Assembly: GCF_031143425.1 (NCBI RefSeq)
Contig: NC_090445.1
Location: 1,574,526,049-1,574,590,048, forward strand
Direction of reading: 5' to 3'
Source of the DNA: Pleurodeles waltl
Lineage: Eukaryota > Chordata > Amphibia > Caudata > Salamandridae
DNA length: 64,000 nt
Shown here: in pieces, positions 10,148 to 22,293 of the stretch
How the letters are laid out: every line of letters begins with the position of its first letter
Numbering within the stretch: position 1 is the first letter of the stretch
Position numbers and translations under genes: made by a program
Notes under the pieces: generated by a model
Told to the model about the DNA's origin: nothing
The model's input: only the letters and a program-made list of their open reading frames with translations
The model's database searches: none

Positions 10148-11633
10148 TCAGGGCCCGCTTTCGTGGTGATGTCCGTCTGCAGGGGGTGGGGTGCTGGTGT
10201 GGTGGTCCTGTGGCGGGGCGTCCTGTCCACTAGCGCCGGCGGAGGTGGTGGGCATTTCATTGTCCTGGCTAGTGTCAGGGGCCCCTTGGAGTGCCATGGT
10301 GTCCCTCAAGGTCTTTTGAATGTCCGTCAGCACCCCTACGATGGTGCCCAGGGCGGAGGCAATGGTCCTGAGCTCCTCCCTGAACCCCAAATACTGCTCC
10401 TCCTGCAGACGCAGGGTCTCCTGCAACTTGTCCAGGACCGTTGCCATCGTCTCCTGGGAGTGGTGGTATGCTCCCATGATGGAGGATAGGGCCTCGTGGA
10501 GAGTGGGTTCCCTTGGCCTGTCCTCCCTCTGTCGCACAGCAGCCCTCCCAGTTCCTTGGTGTTCCTGTGCCTCCGTCCCCTGGACCGTGTGCCCACTACC
10601 ACTGCCCCCAGGTCCCTGTTGTTGTTGGGGTGGTGGGTTACCCTGGGTGCCCTGTAGTGGTGGACACACCGCTGATTGACCTGTCCTGGGTAGGGAGGTA
10701 TGGGCCCGCTGTGTGGGTGCTGTGCTGGGGTTACCAGAGGGTGGAAGCTCGGTGTTGGGCTGTGGCTGGCCAAGGGGAACCGACTGTCCTGAGGCCCACG
10801 ATGGTCCGGGCTGGTCATCAAGATCCAGTAGGGCAGAGCTGCTGTCGTCACTGTGGGCCTCTTCTGGGGGTGGAGTGGTGTTGTCTGGACCCTCTGGTGT
10901 GGTGACGTTCCTTCGGGTTCCTGCGGGGGTATAAGTACATGATTATTGCATGTGTGTGTTTCTTGGTGTGCAATGGTTTGCCTTGGTTGGGTGTGCGTGA
11001 ACCCCAGTGCAGGCATTCCTGTGTGGGGGCTTGTGTGGTGATGGTTGGGGGGGGTTGTGGGTCTGTGCAGTGGGCATGCTTTAGTGATGGGTGTCCATGC
11101 TTAGTTGTGTCATGCAGGTCTTGGGGTTGGGATGGGTGGTTGGTGTTATGGGTAGATTAGTGAGGAGTTAGGGTGATAGGGGAGGGTGTGAGGGTGGGGG
11201 TGTGTGATAGCATGCAGGTAGGGTGGGGGATATGATAGTGAAGATTTGACTTACCAGTGTCCGTTCCTCCAACGACTCCTGCAAGGCCCTCAGGATGCAA
11301 GATGGACAAGACTTGCTCCTCCCATGTTGTTAGTTGTGGGGGAGGAGGTGGGGGTCCGCCGCTAGTCCGCTGTACCGCGATGTGGTGCCTGGAGACCTTG
11401 GAACGCACCTTCCCCCGTAGGTCGTTCCACCTCTTCCTGATGTCCTCCCTATTTCTTGGGTGCTGTCCCACAGCGTTGACCCTGTCCACTATTCTTTGCC
11501 ATAGCTCCATCTTCCTGGCTATGGATGTGTACTGTACCTGTGAGCCAAATAGCTGTGGCTCTACCCTGATGATTTCCTCCACCATGACCCTGAGCTCCTC
11601 CTCGGAGAAGCGGGGGTGTCTTTGGCGTGACAT
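10148..11633 (-). CDS. Myb/SANT-like Harbinger accessory protein 2 (two exons)
   Basis: Exon 1 is 11633-11255 and exon 2 is 10920-10148. The 334-bp intron has a strong donor (G|GTAAGT) and acceptor (CCCCCGCAG), and the frame continues exactly, giving 383 aa with no internal stop. The start is MSRQRHPRFSEEELRVMVEE. Residues about 7-80 form a Myb/SANT-like trihelix with ELWQRIVDRVNAVG and DIRKRWNDLRGKVRSKVSRH. A poly-Pro stretch follows, then an acidic/Pro/Gln linker (PPPEEAHSDDSSSALLDLDD). The C-terminal helical segment ETMATVLDKLQETLRLQEEQ is a likely coiled coil for self-association or transposase contact. It is related in architecture to the Myb-like gene at 8113 but clearly diverged. It is convergent with the transposase and appears intact. 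Confidence 0.75.
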
Positions 11634-12233
11634 GGGATGTTGTGTGTGATGTGTGGGGTGGTGTATGTGTTGATGAGTGTGGTGAGTGTAGTGGTATGTG
11701 GTGTTTTGTGCGTGGATGTTGTGTGGGTGATGGTGTAGTGTGCCTCTGTGTGATGGTGTTATCTATTCTGTGCTGTCTCTCTCTGGCCTTCGTCTCTAAT
11801 TTGTGGTCGTAGGGGTTTGTGGGTGATGTGGGTGTGTGTTTTATATGGTGTTGGGTGTGTGGGAGTGGTGTGTGTATGTGTATCAGGTGTGTGTATTTGT
11901 AATTGTCCAATGTGGCGTTGTTTTGTAGATGTGTGTGTATTTTGAGCGCAGCGGTGTGTACCGCCAATGGAATACCGCGTTGAAAGACCACCGCGTGGAT
12001 TCGTGTGTCGTAATAGCATGGGCGTGTTTCTGTTGGCGTGGAGGTGGAGGATTTGTTTCCGCATATTTATCGCTGACCTTTGGTGTGGCGGACTTGTGTG
12101 GGTGTCTGAATTTCGGCGGATTCCGTGATGAGTGTCATAATAGCTGTGGCGATCTCCCGCCGCGGCCGCGGTGTATTGGCGGTCTTCTGCACGGCGGTAA
12201 GCGGCTTTTAACGCCAATGTTGTAATGACCCCC
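11634..12233 (-). repeat. Harbinger right subterminal region and terminal repeat
   Basis: 11640-11940 is a GT-rich low-complexity tract (TGTGTGTG, GGTGTGTG) lying upstream of Myb-like gene 2, so it may include its promoter. From 11943 there are many CCGCC/GGCGG motifs, for example TACCGCCAATGG and ACGGCGGTAAGCGGC. The region ends in GTTGTAATGACCCCC, the inverted copy of the left end. Confidence 0.75.
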
Positions 12234-12236
12234 TAT

Positions 12237-13860
12237 ATCTTTTGCTGTGAGGGACTATTTTTGACATTTCTTTGGTGTTCCCTTTTAGGCTGGTAGCTGC
12301 CTGTGTTTTATTGCAGCATTCCATTCCTCTCACCTCCTCCCATGTCCCTGACATTTGTTTTGGCTTTTTTTCCAGTGCTGTCCTCTACTATGCTTCTAAA
12401 ATAAGCTTATTTCACTAATAAGCTTGTTTTACTAAATAAACCCCTCCCAAAATAATCTTATTTTACTAAATAAAAACACCATATGCCCTCACATCCCTGA
12501 GAGTCTCAGTCTCTCTCTCTCCAGGGACCCTTCCTGCCAGCGCTCATGGCCTGGCACACAGGGAGTTGCTTATCTTTATGGAGAGCCATAAATCTTCCTC
12601 ATTCTGGTTTGCTAACTTCTTTAGAGCTTTTTTGTGTTTTTGCTCATGGGCCCTGTTGCCAAAAGATGAAAATTAACTTGTTGGAAATGTGCGAAACCTA
12701 AGGCATTGTAAAAGCTTGTTTTAATTTGCAACAAGCACTTCCCACAAGTGAGAGTGTTTCATTTCCTTTTATAAGAGCGGTGACCGCTTCACGGCCGCCA
12801 CACTTCCTCTACTCTCTGTTCATGTTTCCCTGTTTTGTTAGTCTCTTGCTCATCTTTAAGAGCTCTTGTGATTTAAGAGATTTTACTTCTCCTAGTTTTT
12901 TTTGTCACACTACTTCGCAAAATACTTTTACATGGTGTGTATCTTTCTCAGTGTGGTGCCTTTTTACATTATTGATCAGAAAAGCGGTGATGCCAAAGCA
13001 CTAGCCTGAAGAGCTGCTTTACCTGAGTAACCGTTGCACATTTGATCGGCAGCAAAGTCTAGCCCTGCGCGGTCTCAGACTCCCCTGGCAGGCGCAAGGG
13101 CACTGGAGGGTTCCGGAAGGTTCTGTGTGGTAAGTCGGAGCGGGCGTGAGATGCCCTGTCAGGAGGCCCTGCTCTGCTGGTCCGGTCCATGAGAGCCTCC
13201 TCTCCCTCAGATACTTGCACCAGCTCTCTGCCCCCTTCTGCTCTCGAATGCAGACTGCCCGGGAGGTGGAAGCCGAAGGCGCGCAGGCCTCGGACAGTCC
13301 CTCTCCTCCCTCAGGTCCGAGAAGCATGGTGTGTTTATAGTAACCGCTTCACTGCTCACGCATTACAGTTCCTTCTTTTCGTTAGGAAGAGAATAGTACA
13401 AAGCTCACTATGTCTATTGGTGAAGCGCATTCTTTATTTTGGGAATTATGTATCTCATGTCATTTACAACACCGAAAGCTCTCTCGCAAATGTGAGACCT
13501 ATTGCATTGTAAATGTTTGTTTCTTCCGCAGTCCAGTCATACAGTAATCTGTTATGTGATGCTGAGCTTTGCTTTTCATTAAAGTTTATCATGTTTGGTT
13601 GCACTTTTTGCCTCTTTATGATTGTTGTAATTAGGCAACTGCTGGCTGTTTGCTACACACTTCAACTATCAGGACCGTGAAAATAATGAGTTGAGAAGTA
13701 ATGACCAAATGATCTACTTGCAGGGCCTCTATAATTATATTGCAGGAGAGGACTGAATTATGTGGAAGGGATAACAAAGATATGCAGCAAGAAAAGGCAA
13801 ATTATGTGGCATATTGCAACACATTTTGTGACAGTATTATTCCAATTTTCTAAGAAGTCG
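12237..13860. other. Unassigned repeat-like DNA
   Basis: No gene is recognised. 12395-12480 has repeated TTATTT(T)ACTAA(A)TAA motifs. 12780-13330 is relatively GC- and CpG-rich with short open frames on both strands, none matching a known family. The first part may be the right half of the DIRS-like element disrupted by the Harbinger insertion. Confidence 0.4.
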
Positions 13861-13924
13861 TAGATCCCCTAAAAAGGCTTCACTGGCCTCCAGGGGTCCC
13901 CGGCCCACAGGTTGGGAACCACTG
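13861..13924 (-). mobile_element. hAT (Charlie-like) transposon end
   Basis: On the minus strand the DNA reads CAGTGGTTCCCAACCTGTGG, followed by GGACCCCTGG and GTGAAGCCTTTTTAGGGGATC. This is the familiar start of vertebrate hAT-Charlie elements and their MITEs. Only this end is clear. Similar ATTATGTGGCA motifs lie on both sides (13752-13830 and 13950-14010), suggesting insertion into an older repeat. Confidence 0.65.
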
Positions 13925-13926
13925 CG

Positions 13927-15939
13927 TTAGAGCTAGAAACATAATTATTTGTTAAAATATGCAGATTATGCAGCAGATGGTGGATTATGTGGCAAATGTA
14001 GCAAATCTATAATTATACGGAAAATGCCACAGCTGCCAAATCACATGATTCAAGTGGCCCAGTTTACTGGTAATCTTCATTACTTCTGATGCTGCTCTTC
14101 CCCTTGACTGTTCTGCCCTCCTGCCACCCTCTTGGGAGCGGCGGGTGTCCTTGTGTTGATTTTTTTTTTACTAAGGTTATCAAACACACCAAGGAACTAA
14201 TGCTTCAGGCCTGGGATTGACTTTCACAAATCACAGTTTTCTGGTGTTTTATTTGAATTGGAGAACTTTAAGTGATCTAGAACTACAACTCCCAGAATGC
14301 TTTAGGTTTCTACATTAAAACCCAGGGCTAGGGCACTGAGCTGTTAATGACATTGATTAATCCGCTATCCTTTGTTTTAAGGGCGCTTGCTACAGCAGGA
14401 TGTGTACATAGTTACAGCTCCTCTAAGTAGTTAGTGATAATGAAAAAGCCATTTAAAAAAAGTTACGTTTCCAACTAGATCCCTGTGCTGGGGACGATAA
14501 GCCTTATCTATCAGGAATATGAAGACAAGAGTAAGACTTGGTGTAACGAAGATTACTGGCACGTCATCTGAGCAAGAAACTATACATATGAAATCCTTTT
14601 AAATTATTTGTAAATAAAAAAACAATGATTAACTACTGTTGGATAAAATGCCTTAAAGCAATTACCTTCCGGCAGCCCTACATATTTTCCAGATCTGCCG
14701 TTGCTGTTAAACCCCAGGATTCAAGGAGCCCACATCCACTGAGGTTTAATGAGAGTGACCGTCTATACCTCGTGTGGCCTCTCACGCCATCCAGATTGTT
14801 GGCCAGAGTTAGCGGACATGCAATGTTTTGTTAGTCCGCCCCCAAGCATTGTTGATTAATTTGCTCGTAATTGCGCGCGGCCAAGAAAGTGGCCCATGCT
14901 GGCCGGCAGTGACAATGGTCTTTTGTGCGACCCGGCGGTTATTGCTGACTCTTGTGTCACAACTGCGTCACTCTCTGCCAGGCGTGCTGAAGCGCCCGCC
15001 TTCCAAGGGAGGGCCTGTGGTGTTTGCCCTGCACATTGCATTGTCTGGCAGGTGCTCTTCCAGTTGCCTTGGAAGAGGAATTCTGTTGTAAGACAATGTG
15101 CCTGGCTTTTTGCATAGGTTTCTATAGGGAACTAGGCTGAAGCCACGTTCTTGAAAGGGGAAGTGATGCAGGCTTGCAGGGTCACGGCCGAATCTGACTT
15201 CACTAGAACGAGACAGTGGGTGGTCAGACCAAGGTAGGGTGAGTGTCTTCATAGACTGCAGACAAACTTCATGGCAGGACTGCTCGCGTCTGTAAGGTTG
15301 CCAGATTTTACTGCCCGCCTGATCCCCTCCTCCCAGAAATTTTAATTTTGAGGGATTTTGTTTTTGTTCTGTAGAAAAATGTGTCATATTGCCCAGTGGC
15401 TCAGCCATGCAATTTTTGACACCTTCAACAAGCCCTGGCTCTTAAACCAGAATTAACTTTGCATTTTGGGAATTGTGTTTTTCACATTATAACCCTAGAC
15501 CTACAAGTCCCAGTGCACTAAGGGGCTTCTTTATGAAGGTAGGTTTGCATGTGTATAGCTGCGCATATGTATAATCATAGCTGCCAAGTTTTCCAGGTTC
15601 ACGCATGATAAGCTGCTCCAGTCCTGATGTTTTATTTGAATTCTGGGACTTGTTGTCCTGATTTTATAATCAAATAAAGAGGAGTACAAGTTCCAGAATG
15701 CACAGAAAACACCCCATAGAAATGTTTGGACCTGGGAAACATGGCAGGGCTGCATGTATACTAATACACCGTTGTGTAGCTCTACACCTTTTGGTATTCA
15801 CCATTTCTGAGTGTAGATTTAGAGCTAGATGTAGACTTGCATTTTTCCATCCATCAGAGATCAGGGAGTGGAGCCTTCTACAGTAGTATTTACGAGTATA
15901 AAGTTACTAATAGTAACTCTGCACATACTGGTGGCAAGC
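13927..15939. other. Unassigned DNA with short hAT-like fragments
   Basis: No gene is recognised. ACTACAACTCCCAGAATGC at 14284-14302, and an inverted pair TTCTGGGACTTGT...ACAAGTTCCAGAA within 15640-15700, are typical of small vertebrate DNA-transposon derivatives. 14790-15110 is GC-richer with several CpG sites but no convincing exon. Confidence 0.35.
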
Positions 15940-16430
15940 TCTCCTACTGTATATATAAAAAATTATGAACCTTTATTATTCATAAAAAGTAAAATTATTT
16001 GAATATAAAAAAGTAAAATAATGTTAAATATTTATTTTTGACATAGTACCAATAAAATACAATTTTTAACACATTAACTTTTTCATATTCATTGTGTACT
16101 AAATAATTAAGTAATTTGTAAATACCTTTTTGAAAATATTTTTTAAAAATTCCGACCCCATTAACATTTTTATTTAATAGCTACTACATTTTTTGAGCTC
16201 TTATAGTTTTAATAAAAGTAAAAGTGTCTAACTATTTTTTTTTCAATTAAACTGAATAATAAATGTTTACATTTTAAAGTTTATATATACATGTATATAT
16301 ATATATATGGCCATACATATACACATACATTATATAACATATATAACATATTTAATGTCAAAATGATTCAGTTTATTAAATGTTAGTTCCTATGAGGTGT
16401 TATTTTATTATTTTTTTCCCTTCCTCTACG
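15940..16430. repeat. Strongly AT-rich tract with a TA microsatellite
   Basis: Almost wholly A and T, including an ATATATAT run near 16293-16310 and TATATAACATATATAACATA near 16330-16350. No coding capacity or family match was seen. Confidence 0.7.
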
Positions 16431-18429
16431 GTTTTCTAATAAAGTGTGTTGCAATAGATGTGAGTGGCCAAGCACTGTGCTTGAGTTACTCCACGACTGG
16501 GCTAGAATATATTTACACATGTTTTGACACATTTAGGGCTTTCCTAACTTAAGAAGGTAGTTTGTGAATAGCATTGGTCTTACTGTTTTGTGGGTGTGGG
16601 TTTGTATTTTTATGCCCTCCCTAAACCCATCTTTAAATGTCACTAAATCCCTCCAAATTTGCAGTATTCCCCATTTCAAGAAATTCCCCTTGTTCCTCCC
16701 ACATTTATGACTGAAACATGTCTACCTGGTGGAGATCTCCACAAACAAAAGATAGGCGAGGCTGAGGAGAAAGTCTCTGCTAGTAGGTTTCCGAACAGTA
16801 TTTTGAATTACATAAGCACTACTTCACATACTACAAAATGCAGTGTGTGACTAGAACCCAAAGTGTCGTGGCCAAAATGCCCCTGGGAAGGTATGCATAA
16901 AGGACTTCCTACAGCACAAATGGGATTCCGCTTTTCTCAACCCTGTAGGTGAGGTAGCGTCCAAGACATTGCACCTCATTTGAGGATAAATGACTCCATT
17001 CCAAACTCAAGTAGTGCATTTGACAAAAGCCCTACTGGTGCATTATGACATTTGCAGTGAGTGCTGCTCTGCTAATTATCAGCATGAAACCCACTTAAGA
17101 CTCAAGCAAAGCCATTGTTGATGCTACTGGGGAATTGCGATGGCTATTGCCATGTCTGCAGTGATGCAGTGAATATTATAATGCCCAGGCTTCCCATTGG
17201 TGCTCTGTAGCCACTGGAAACAGTCAAAACAAAGAGATGCAAGTTTAATTACATATCGTCATGTGGCAAGTATTTCCCTTTTTGCTGCAGGATGACTGGC
17301 ATCAGTGACAGCCAGTTCCTGGGAAAAGCTTGCTTTTTCATCAAGTAATATCATTGTATGCATTCAGGACTGTCTCTTTCTTTCTGCCCTGGTTGGGTTT
17401 TCTGGGTTATTTTGGTGATTTTAAGAGCTTCCTAAAATCTGGAGACAATCATGTCTGACTACCTGTCTTCTTTCTGCCATTTCTAACCTAAACCTGGGAC
17501 TCTGTCAACCTACCACCTCCGGTGTATGTTTAACCCACACAGGGTGCTCTCGTGAACGTGCCAGTCAGTACAGGTGGTGAATGGGGCTCTACTAAGACGA
17601 ATACTGACCCTCTCCAATGCATGGGTTGACTTCAAGACCTCTCTGAATTTTGCTGAAGGCATGGTAGAGTAAACATCTGGTGGTGGTATCTACACCCTGC
17701 CTTCCTGAACTGCTCGTTTCTGGGGGGCAAGCTGGAGGGTGCTTTCCGAGCACCCACAGAATGCAGTTGTTTCCCTTTAATCCATGTAGGTGCCAAGTGA
17801 GCTAAAGGAAGAGGTGCATCTTGATAAATCAAAGCTTCACAATGGGCTCGATCACAGATTGCCTGGTTCTGGCAATGTGCAACCTCTGCACCTTCATTTA
17901 CCAATATCACTACATAACATATCACCAATAACATACAATTATGAGTTAAGCCCCATAGAACGAGGAAAAAGTGAGTGTACCTGGTTTCATCAAACAGATA
18001 TCCGCACGGAGTTTCGAGATCCATGATGTTTAATGCTTCCATGTAGCACCAGTTATTAGCAGGTGATAAATCCGAGCAGGGGTCCTTTCGAAGGAGGGGG
18101 ACTGGAGAAAGAGGCATAGAGGGTGTCGGGGAACAGACCAGGCTGTGGTCTGACAAGTGGGAGCAATTCATGCTCCCCCTGTGTCATAGCAGATCATTAT
18201 ACAGAGGACGGGTTGCCCTTCTGCCCACAGCCCGGGTCGAACCTTAACCACTGGATTTTCTGGCCTGTGAATTTGGGACCAGTGTTCCTGCACCCAGGAA
18301 ATACCGTTGTAGGAACACCTAACCAGAGGTGATTGGCAAAGTAGTATCATGTACAGGGATACTGGTCCAGTCGACTTGTAATCGGGCATCAGGGAGTAAA
18401 TATACAAGGGGCAGCTCCTCCGTTAGGGC
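16431..18429. other. Unassigned DNA
   Basis: The longest minus-strand open frame (18171-17632, 179 codons) has no recognisable domain, and the translation looks like chance. No repeat family, RNA gene or clear regulatory feature was identified. Confidence 0.4.
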
Positions 18430-18720
18430 GAAGGAGCGTTGCCTGCCGGCAGCTGCAAAACCTTTACAAGAAACTGTTAATAAACAGTGTTAATTATCGT
18501 TTTCTTGTAAGCAGGTGGGGCCACAGGGGTGACAAGCAGTGAGGGGAGTGCACTGTGCACTCCCCTCAGAGTGCATGAATGTTTGGCCTGCCATCTCAGG
18601 CTGGCCAAACACACATATGCAGTAGGCTCTCTCCAACCCGGCAACACAGTTGCCGGGCTGGAGAGAGCATGCACAGGCTCCCAGTCTGCCTGGGCGAGCC
18701 CTGGCTGGCAGTAATGTCTT
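18430..18720. repeat. Cluster of fold-back repeats
   Basis: Three hairpins sit side by side. A loose one has arms near 18469 and 18502 (ACAAGAAA/TTTCTTGT). A nearly perfect palindrome lies at 18541-18567 (13-bp arms GAGGGGAGTGCAC around one base). A third has 20-bp arms at 18626-18645 and 18649-18668 with one mismatch. This is typical of non-autonomous DNA elements, but no termini were defined. Confidence 0.7.
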
Positions 18721-19028
18721 GAATCATATTCTGCATCCAAGTGAGACACTTACAATATATGTATGTATTGTACAATGCTGTTCTCTAAGGTTGTTTTCTA
18801 AAGGAAAAGTTGTTTCAAGGTGCCTTAGGGTGGATACAGAACAAACCCAAAAGTGAACATCCTTCCTAAAACATACAAGTCCAGTCATGTTCAATACCCT
18901 TACAGTAGGATGAAGTAAATTGCCTCCTATTCTGGGTTTTCAACAATGAGACATGGTGTAATACCTATCACACAGCCAATAGTTCTGATCCCTCTGCAGA
19001 CACTTTTTTCCATAGGGATAGCAATTTA

Positions 19029-19198
19029 AGGCCTCATTTAGATCTCAGCAGATGGGTTACTCCATAACAAAGGTGTCGGATATCTCGTTTGCCGAAATAT
19101 AAATGCCATTGGATATAATGGGATTTATTTTTCGGCAGAAGGGATAGTCGTTACCATTGTAACGGAGTAACCCATCCGTTGTGATCTAAATCAGGCTC
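19029..19198. mobile_element. 170-bp fold-back MITE with TTA duplication
   Basis: TIRs (A/G)(G/A)GCCT(C/G)ATTTAGATC lie at each end, flanked by TTA on both sides (19026-19028 and 19199-19201). The interior is largely self-complementary, with GGGTTACTCC matched by GGAGTAACCC and ATATAAAT near GGGATTTATTT. A second copy lies at 41334-41502. The 3-bp TTA target fits Harbinger-type mobilisation. Confidence 0.8.
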
Positions 19199-19201
19199 TT
19201 A

Positions 19202-20099
19202 GTTCTTAATTTGCAATGAGGACTATAGGAGTATGAAGAATCAAAGATGCTTACCTTTCATTACAGTAAGTCAGCAGATGAGCTCTTATTTTCTGCTGAG
19301 TACACAAATTAATTTGTTCTTTGAGTTAGACGAGACATTATCAATAAAATGATGCGCTACTGCTTACATTGAACACAAAATGATTTGTTAGTGAATTACA
19401 TCTTCAATAGGATCTGGTGAATTTGTATTGTGAATATAGCTTTGGGATCCCCTTATAGGTCGATTGGGCTTAAAGACTGGTCATTGCTTACCACTGTTTG
19501 GCTTTCTTGTCACTCTCATTTGCTTGCTTCTTATTTGATTGCTTGACTTGTCCAGCTTGTGTTTGTCCCTCCCTTGGAGCATAGCCTCTTTACTTGAGTC
19601 CTTCTACTGCTCACTTTTGGGGAACTACTTTTTTCTTTTTAGTTAAGCACTCCATATGAGTGCATTTGTTTTCCTGCTGTCCCTCTTCTGAGCTTCCATC
19701 CAACCCAACTCTTTGTTACTCCCTCCCTCATTGCCACTTTTCCCTTTGTTCCACCCAGCCCACTACCCAAACCTGCTGCTCCATTGCTCCCTTCTAACCT
19801 CTGCGGTCCTATTTTTTTTACATCTTTTTTTGGATAGTCAGGTGGCAAATTTCTTTTGGCTTTTTATTTTAGGTTTAAGATTTTGTTTATTTAGTTTAAG
19901 ACATAAGGAACAAATACAACAGCTCCCACCTACATCTATTAGCCAGTGGGGAAACTACGTTTTGAATCGGGTGGTAGAGAGGGAACTGGGAAAAAGAGGG
20001 CAGGTGGAGAACACCTGCGACAATGGCCATTAGCATGGAGCACCTAGTGGATAGGCTAGGGAGTAAGCAAAAGAGTTGGTCCTCCTTCTGCTTTAGTCA
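19202..20099. other. Unassigned DNA, possibly including the L1 3' untranslated region
   Basis: No gene is recognised. The part after about 19900 probably belongs to the 3' end of the adjacent minus-strand L1, but no poly-A tail or target duplication was found to fix the boundary. Confidence 0.35.
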
Positions 20100-22293
20100 T
20101 ATCAGTCTAGCGCATCTAGGGTGGGCATGCGTCAGAGTTGGTCAGTCGAAGAATACGCAAGTACAAGGGGCATGCCAATTCCCTCAACTACTCTGAAAGA
20201 TACTGGACACAGGGACCCCAAGTTTTATCAAAAAGAGACAGCAAACGAGCTGCTGTCAATTTTTTTAATCCCAGTATGTTCCATAATTTATGTAGCCAAT
20301 CAGTGTGTGTGGGGATTGCGTCTGAGCCCCATCGGGAAAGTAGCATCTGCTTAGCGGCACCCAGGGCCAATGTGAAAGCGCGAACTCTAGGAGAGCTAAG
20401 GTGGTATGTTTGTAGTTTCGGAAGCCCCAGTAGCACATAACTGGGGAATCACAGTATGGTGGTGTCGTAGATTTCGTCCATAGCTTGTAGGACGTTTTGC
20501 CAAAAGGAGTCAAGTTTGGGGCAGTGACACAGTATATGTGTAAGTGTACCTTCCTGCCCACAGTAGCGCCAACATTTGCTGTTGCTACTCGTCTTCCACT
20601 CTGCAACCCTCGCCAGTGTACAGTACCAGTAGTGGGCTATTTTAAAAAAAAAATCTTTAGTATTCATGTTACGTGCGGTGACCCGTGCATGGTGCAGGAC
20701 ATCACGCCACTCTTTATCCATGAATGTATGATCACACTCCGTCTCCCACCTACGCCTTGCTGGGGTTTTGGGCAATGCTGGGGGAGTAATTAAAAATGCA
20801 TATATGCCAGACAGAGTAGTTTGTCAGAGGTGCGGTGAGGAAACCATCTTTCAAACCGTGTGAGGGGTCTACTCGCATGTGGATGGATCATGGGCAATTA
20901 TACCCAATGGCGACCGGCCATATTTTGCCAGGAGGCCATATCCTTCTCGAAGTTGAGAAAAGTCCATAATCCCATCCACATTGAAAAGGTCACCAATCTT
21001 TTTACAGTTAGACTCTTGCCAGACAGCGAACAATGGTTTGTTCTGTGCGGGTGGAAGTCCGGATTCCCAATGAGCGGGGTCTGTGGGGAGACTGTGTGGA
21101 TAGCCCCTTCCGAACCTGAACTTTGTCCCAGGTTCCAAGCATAGCTCGCAGGATTGGGGAGATGTAAACTCGTGGTGGACTGTGTTTCTTTGGCAGCCAT
21201 GGTATTTTCCAGATATGCACACATGTCACTGCTTGGTCAGTAAAGCACCAATGTTTCTCGGCGCGTGGCCGTGTCCATTTTACCACATGGCGCAGTTGTG
21301 CTGCTTGGTAGTAGCTCAGCAGATGTGGGACTCCCAATCCTCCCTCGGCGTGTGGCAGGTATGCTTGAGCCATTGCCATTCTTGCTTTCCTGCCATCCCA
21401 AATGTATTCCCAGATGTGATTTTGTAGTTTGCCCAGTAAATTGGGGGGTGGGGGGGGCATGCAGGGGTAGAGTCTGCAGAATATAAAGCACTTTAGGCAA
21501 GAGTGTCATCTTGACCGCTGCCAGGCAGCCTAGCCAGGAGAGGCCATATGCCTTTCACCCAGTCAAGTCCGAACGGGCGGTCTTCAGTATTGCGTTATAA
21601 TTATACTCTACAGTGGCTTCCAAGGTAGGGAGGACCTGCAGGCACAGATACCTAACTCCTTGTGTAGCCCAGGGGAGTGAGAGAGCTGCCTCCAGTAATG
21701 CCTTGTCTGTCTCTCGTATGGGAAGATTCAAGATGGACAGCTTGTGTAGGTTAGTCTTGAACCCAGAGACCCCTCTGAAGGCCGTCAGCTCTTCCATGAC
21801 AGACAGAGGGGAAATATATGTGGGTTGGATGGATGAAGTAGCACATTGTCTGCGTATAGTGCCAACTGTATGATCTGCCACCCATAGGGATGCCAGTTAT
21901 ACGTGGGTGTTGTCGTTTATGTTCAGCGAAGGGCTACATATATAGAGCAAATAGTAAGGGCGAGAGGGGGCAGCCCTGACGTGTGCCCCTTGAGATGGGG
22001 AATGGCTGGGATAAAGTTCCAGGGTTGCAGAGCAAGGAGTTTGCTCCTGTGGATATCGAATTCTTCTTCGCAGGTGTCGTGCGTCTGCTCCAGTGAGTCC
22101 ATGTGTTGTCCCAGATCGACAAAGTCTCTCCTGAGGTCTTTAGCTTCTGTTGTTATTCCCTGTTTCAATGTGGCAAAGTGGCAAAGTGCTCCCGAAGGAC
22201 CCCGAGGAGCTGCTCAAGAAACGCTTTCGTTATCGGGGTGTCATCACTCTCTAAGGACCCCCCTCGAGTAGTCGCGCCCCCATCCGCAGCCAT
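20100..22293 (-). mobile_element. L1-type non-LTR retrotransposon, internally deleted
   Basis: Read on the minus strand, ORF1 starts with ATG at 22293 (MAADGGATTRGGSLES) and runs into coiled-coil sequence (DLRRDFVDLGQHMDSLEQTH). Near 22025 it passes abruptly into ORF2 reverse transcriptase (GTRQGCPLSPLLFALYM). A palm fragment follows (MEELTAFRGVSGFKTNLHKL), then the thumb/C-terminal region (HAEGGLGVPHLLSYYQAAQL). The terminal cysteine-rich part (CWRYCGQEGTLTHILCHCPK) is at about 20550. The second half of ORF1, the endonuclease and the start of the RT are missing. Several frameshifts and stops show a dead copy. Confidence 0.85.

Larger units (their letters stand above)
2899..12233. mobile_element. 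Full-length Harbinger (PIF/Harbinger) DNA transposon
   Basis: The element is 9,335 bp. Both ends begin with GGGGGTCATTACAAC read inwards, followed by related TGGCG and TTAAA(A)GC(T/C)GC motifs. It is flanked by identical TAT triplets (2896-2898 and 12234-12236), and a 3-bp duplication is the hallmark of PIF/Harbinger. Inside are a HARBI1-like transposase (+) and two Myb/SANT-like genes (-). Canonical Harbinger elements carry one transposase and one Myb-like partner, so the second Myb-like gene is unusual. The termini are rich in GGCGG/CCGCC motifs, shared by the MITEs at 32065, 41990 and 47613. The transposase is frameshifted, so this copy is probably not autonomous now. Confidence 0.9.

Noticed and set aside
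12780..13340. GC- and CpG-rich stretch that might be a CpG island with a first exon
   Set aside because: Short overlapping frames on both strands, with no recognisable protein and no clear promoter motif.
17632..18171. 179-codon minus-strand open frame
   Set aside because: The translation has no domain, and no intron-exon structure or repeat family supports it.
18225..18250. GGTTCGACCC on the minus strand, like a tRNA/SINE B box
   Set aside because: No A box at the right distance and no cloverleaf could be found.
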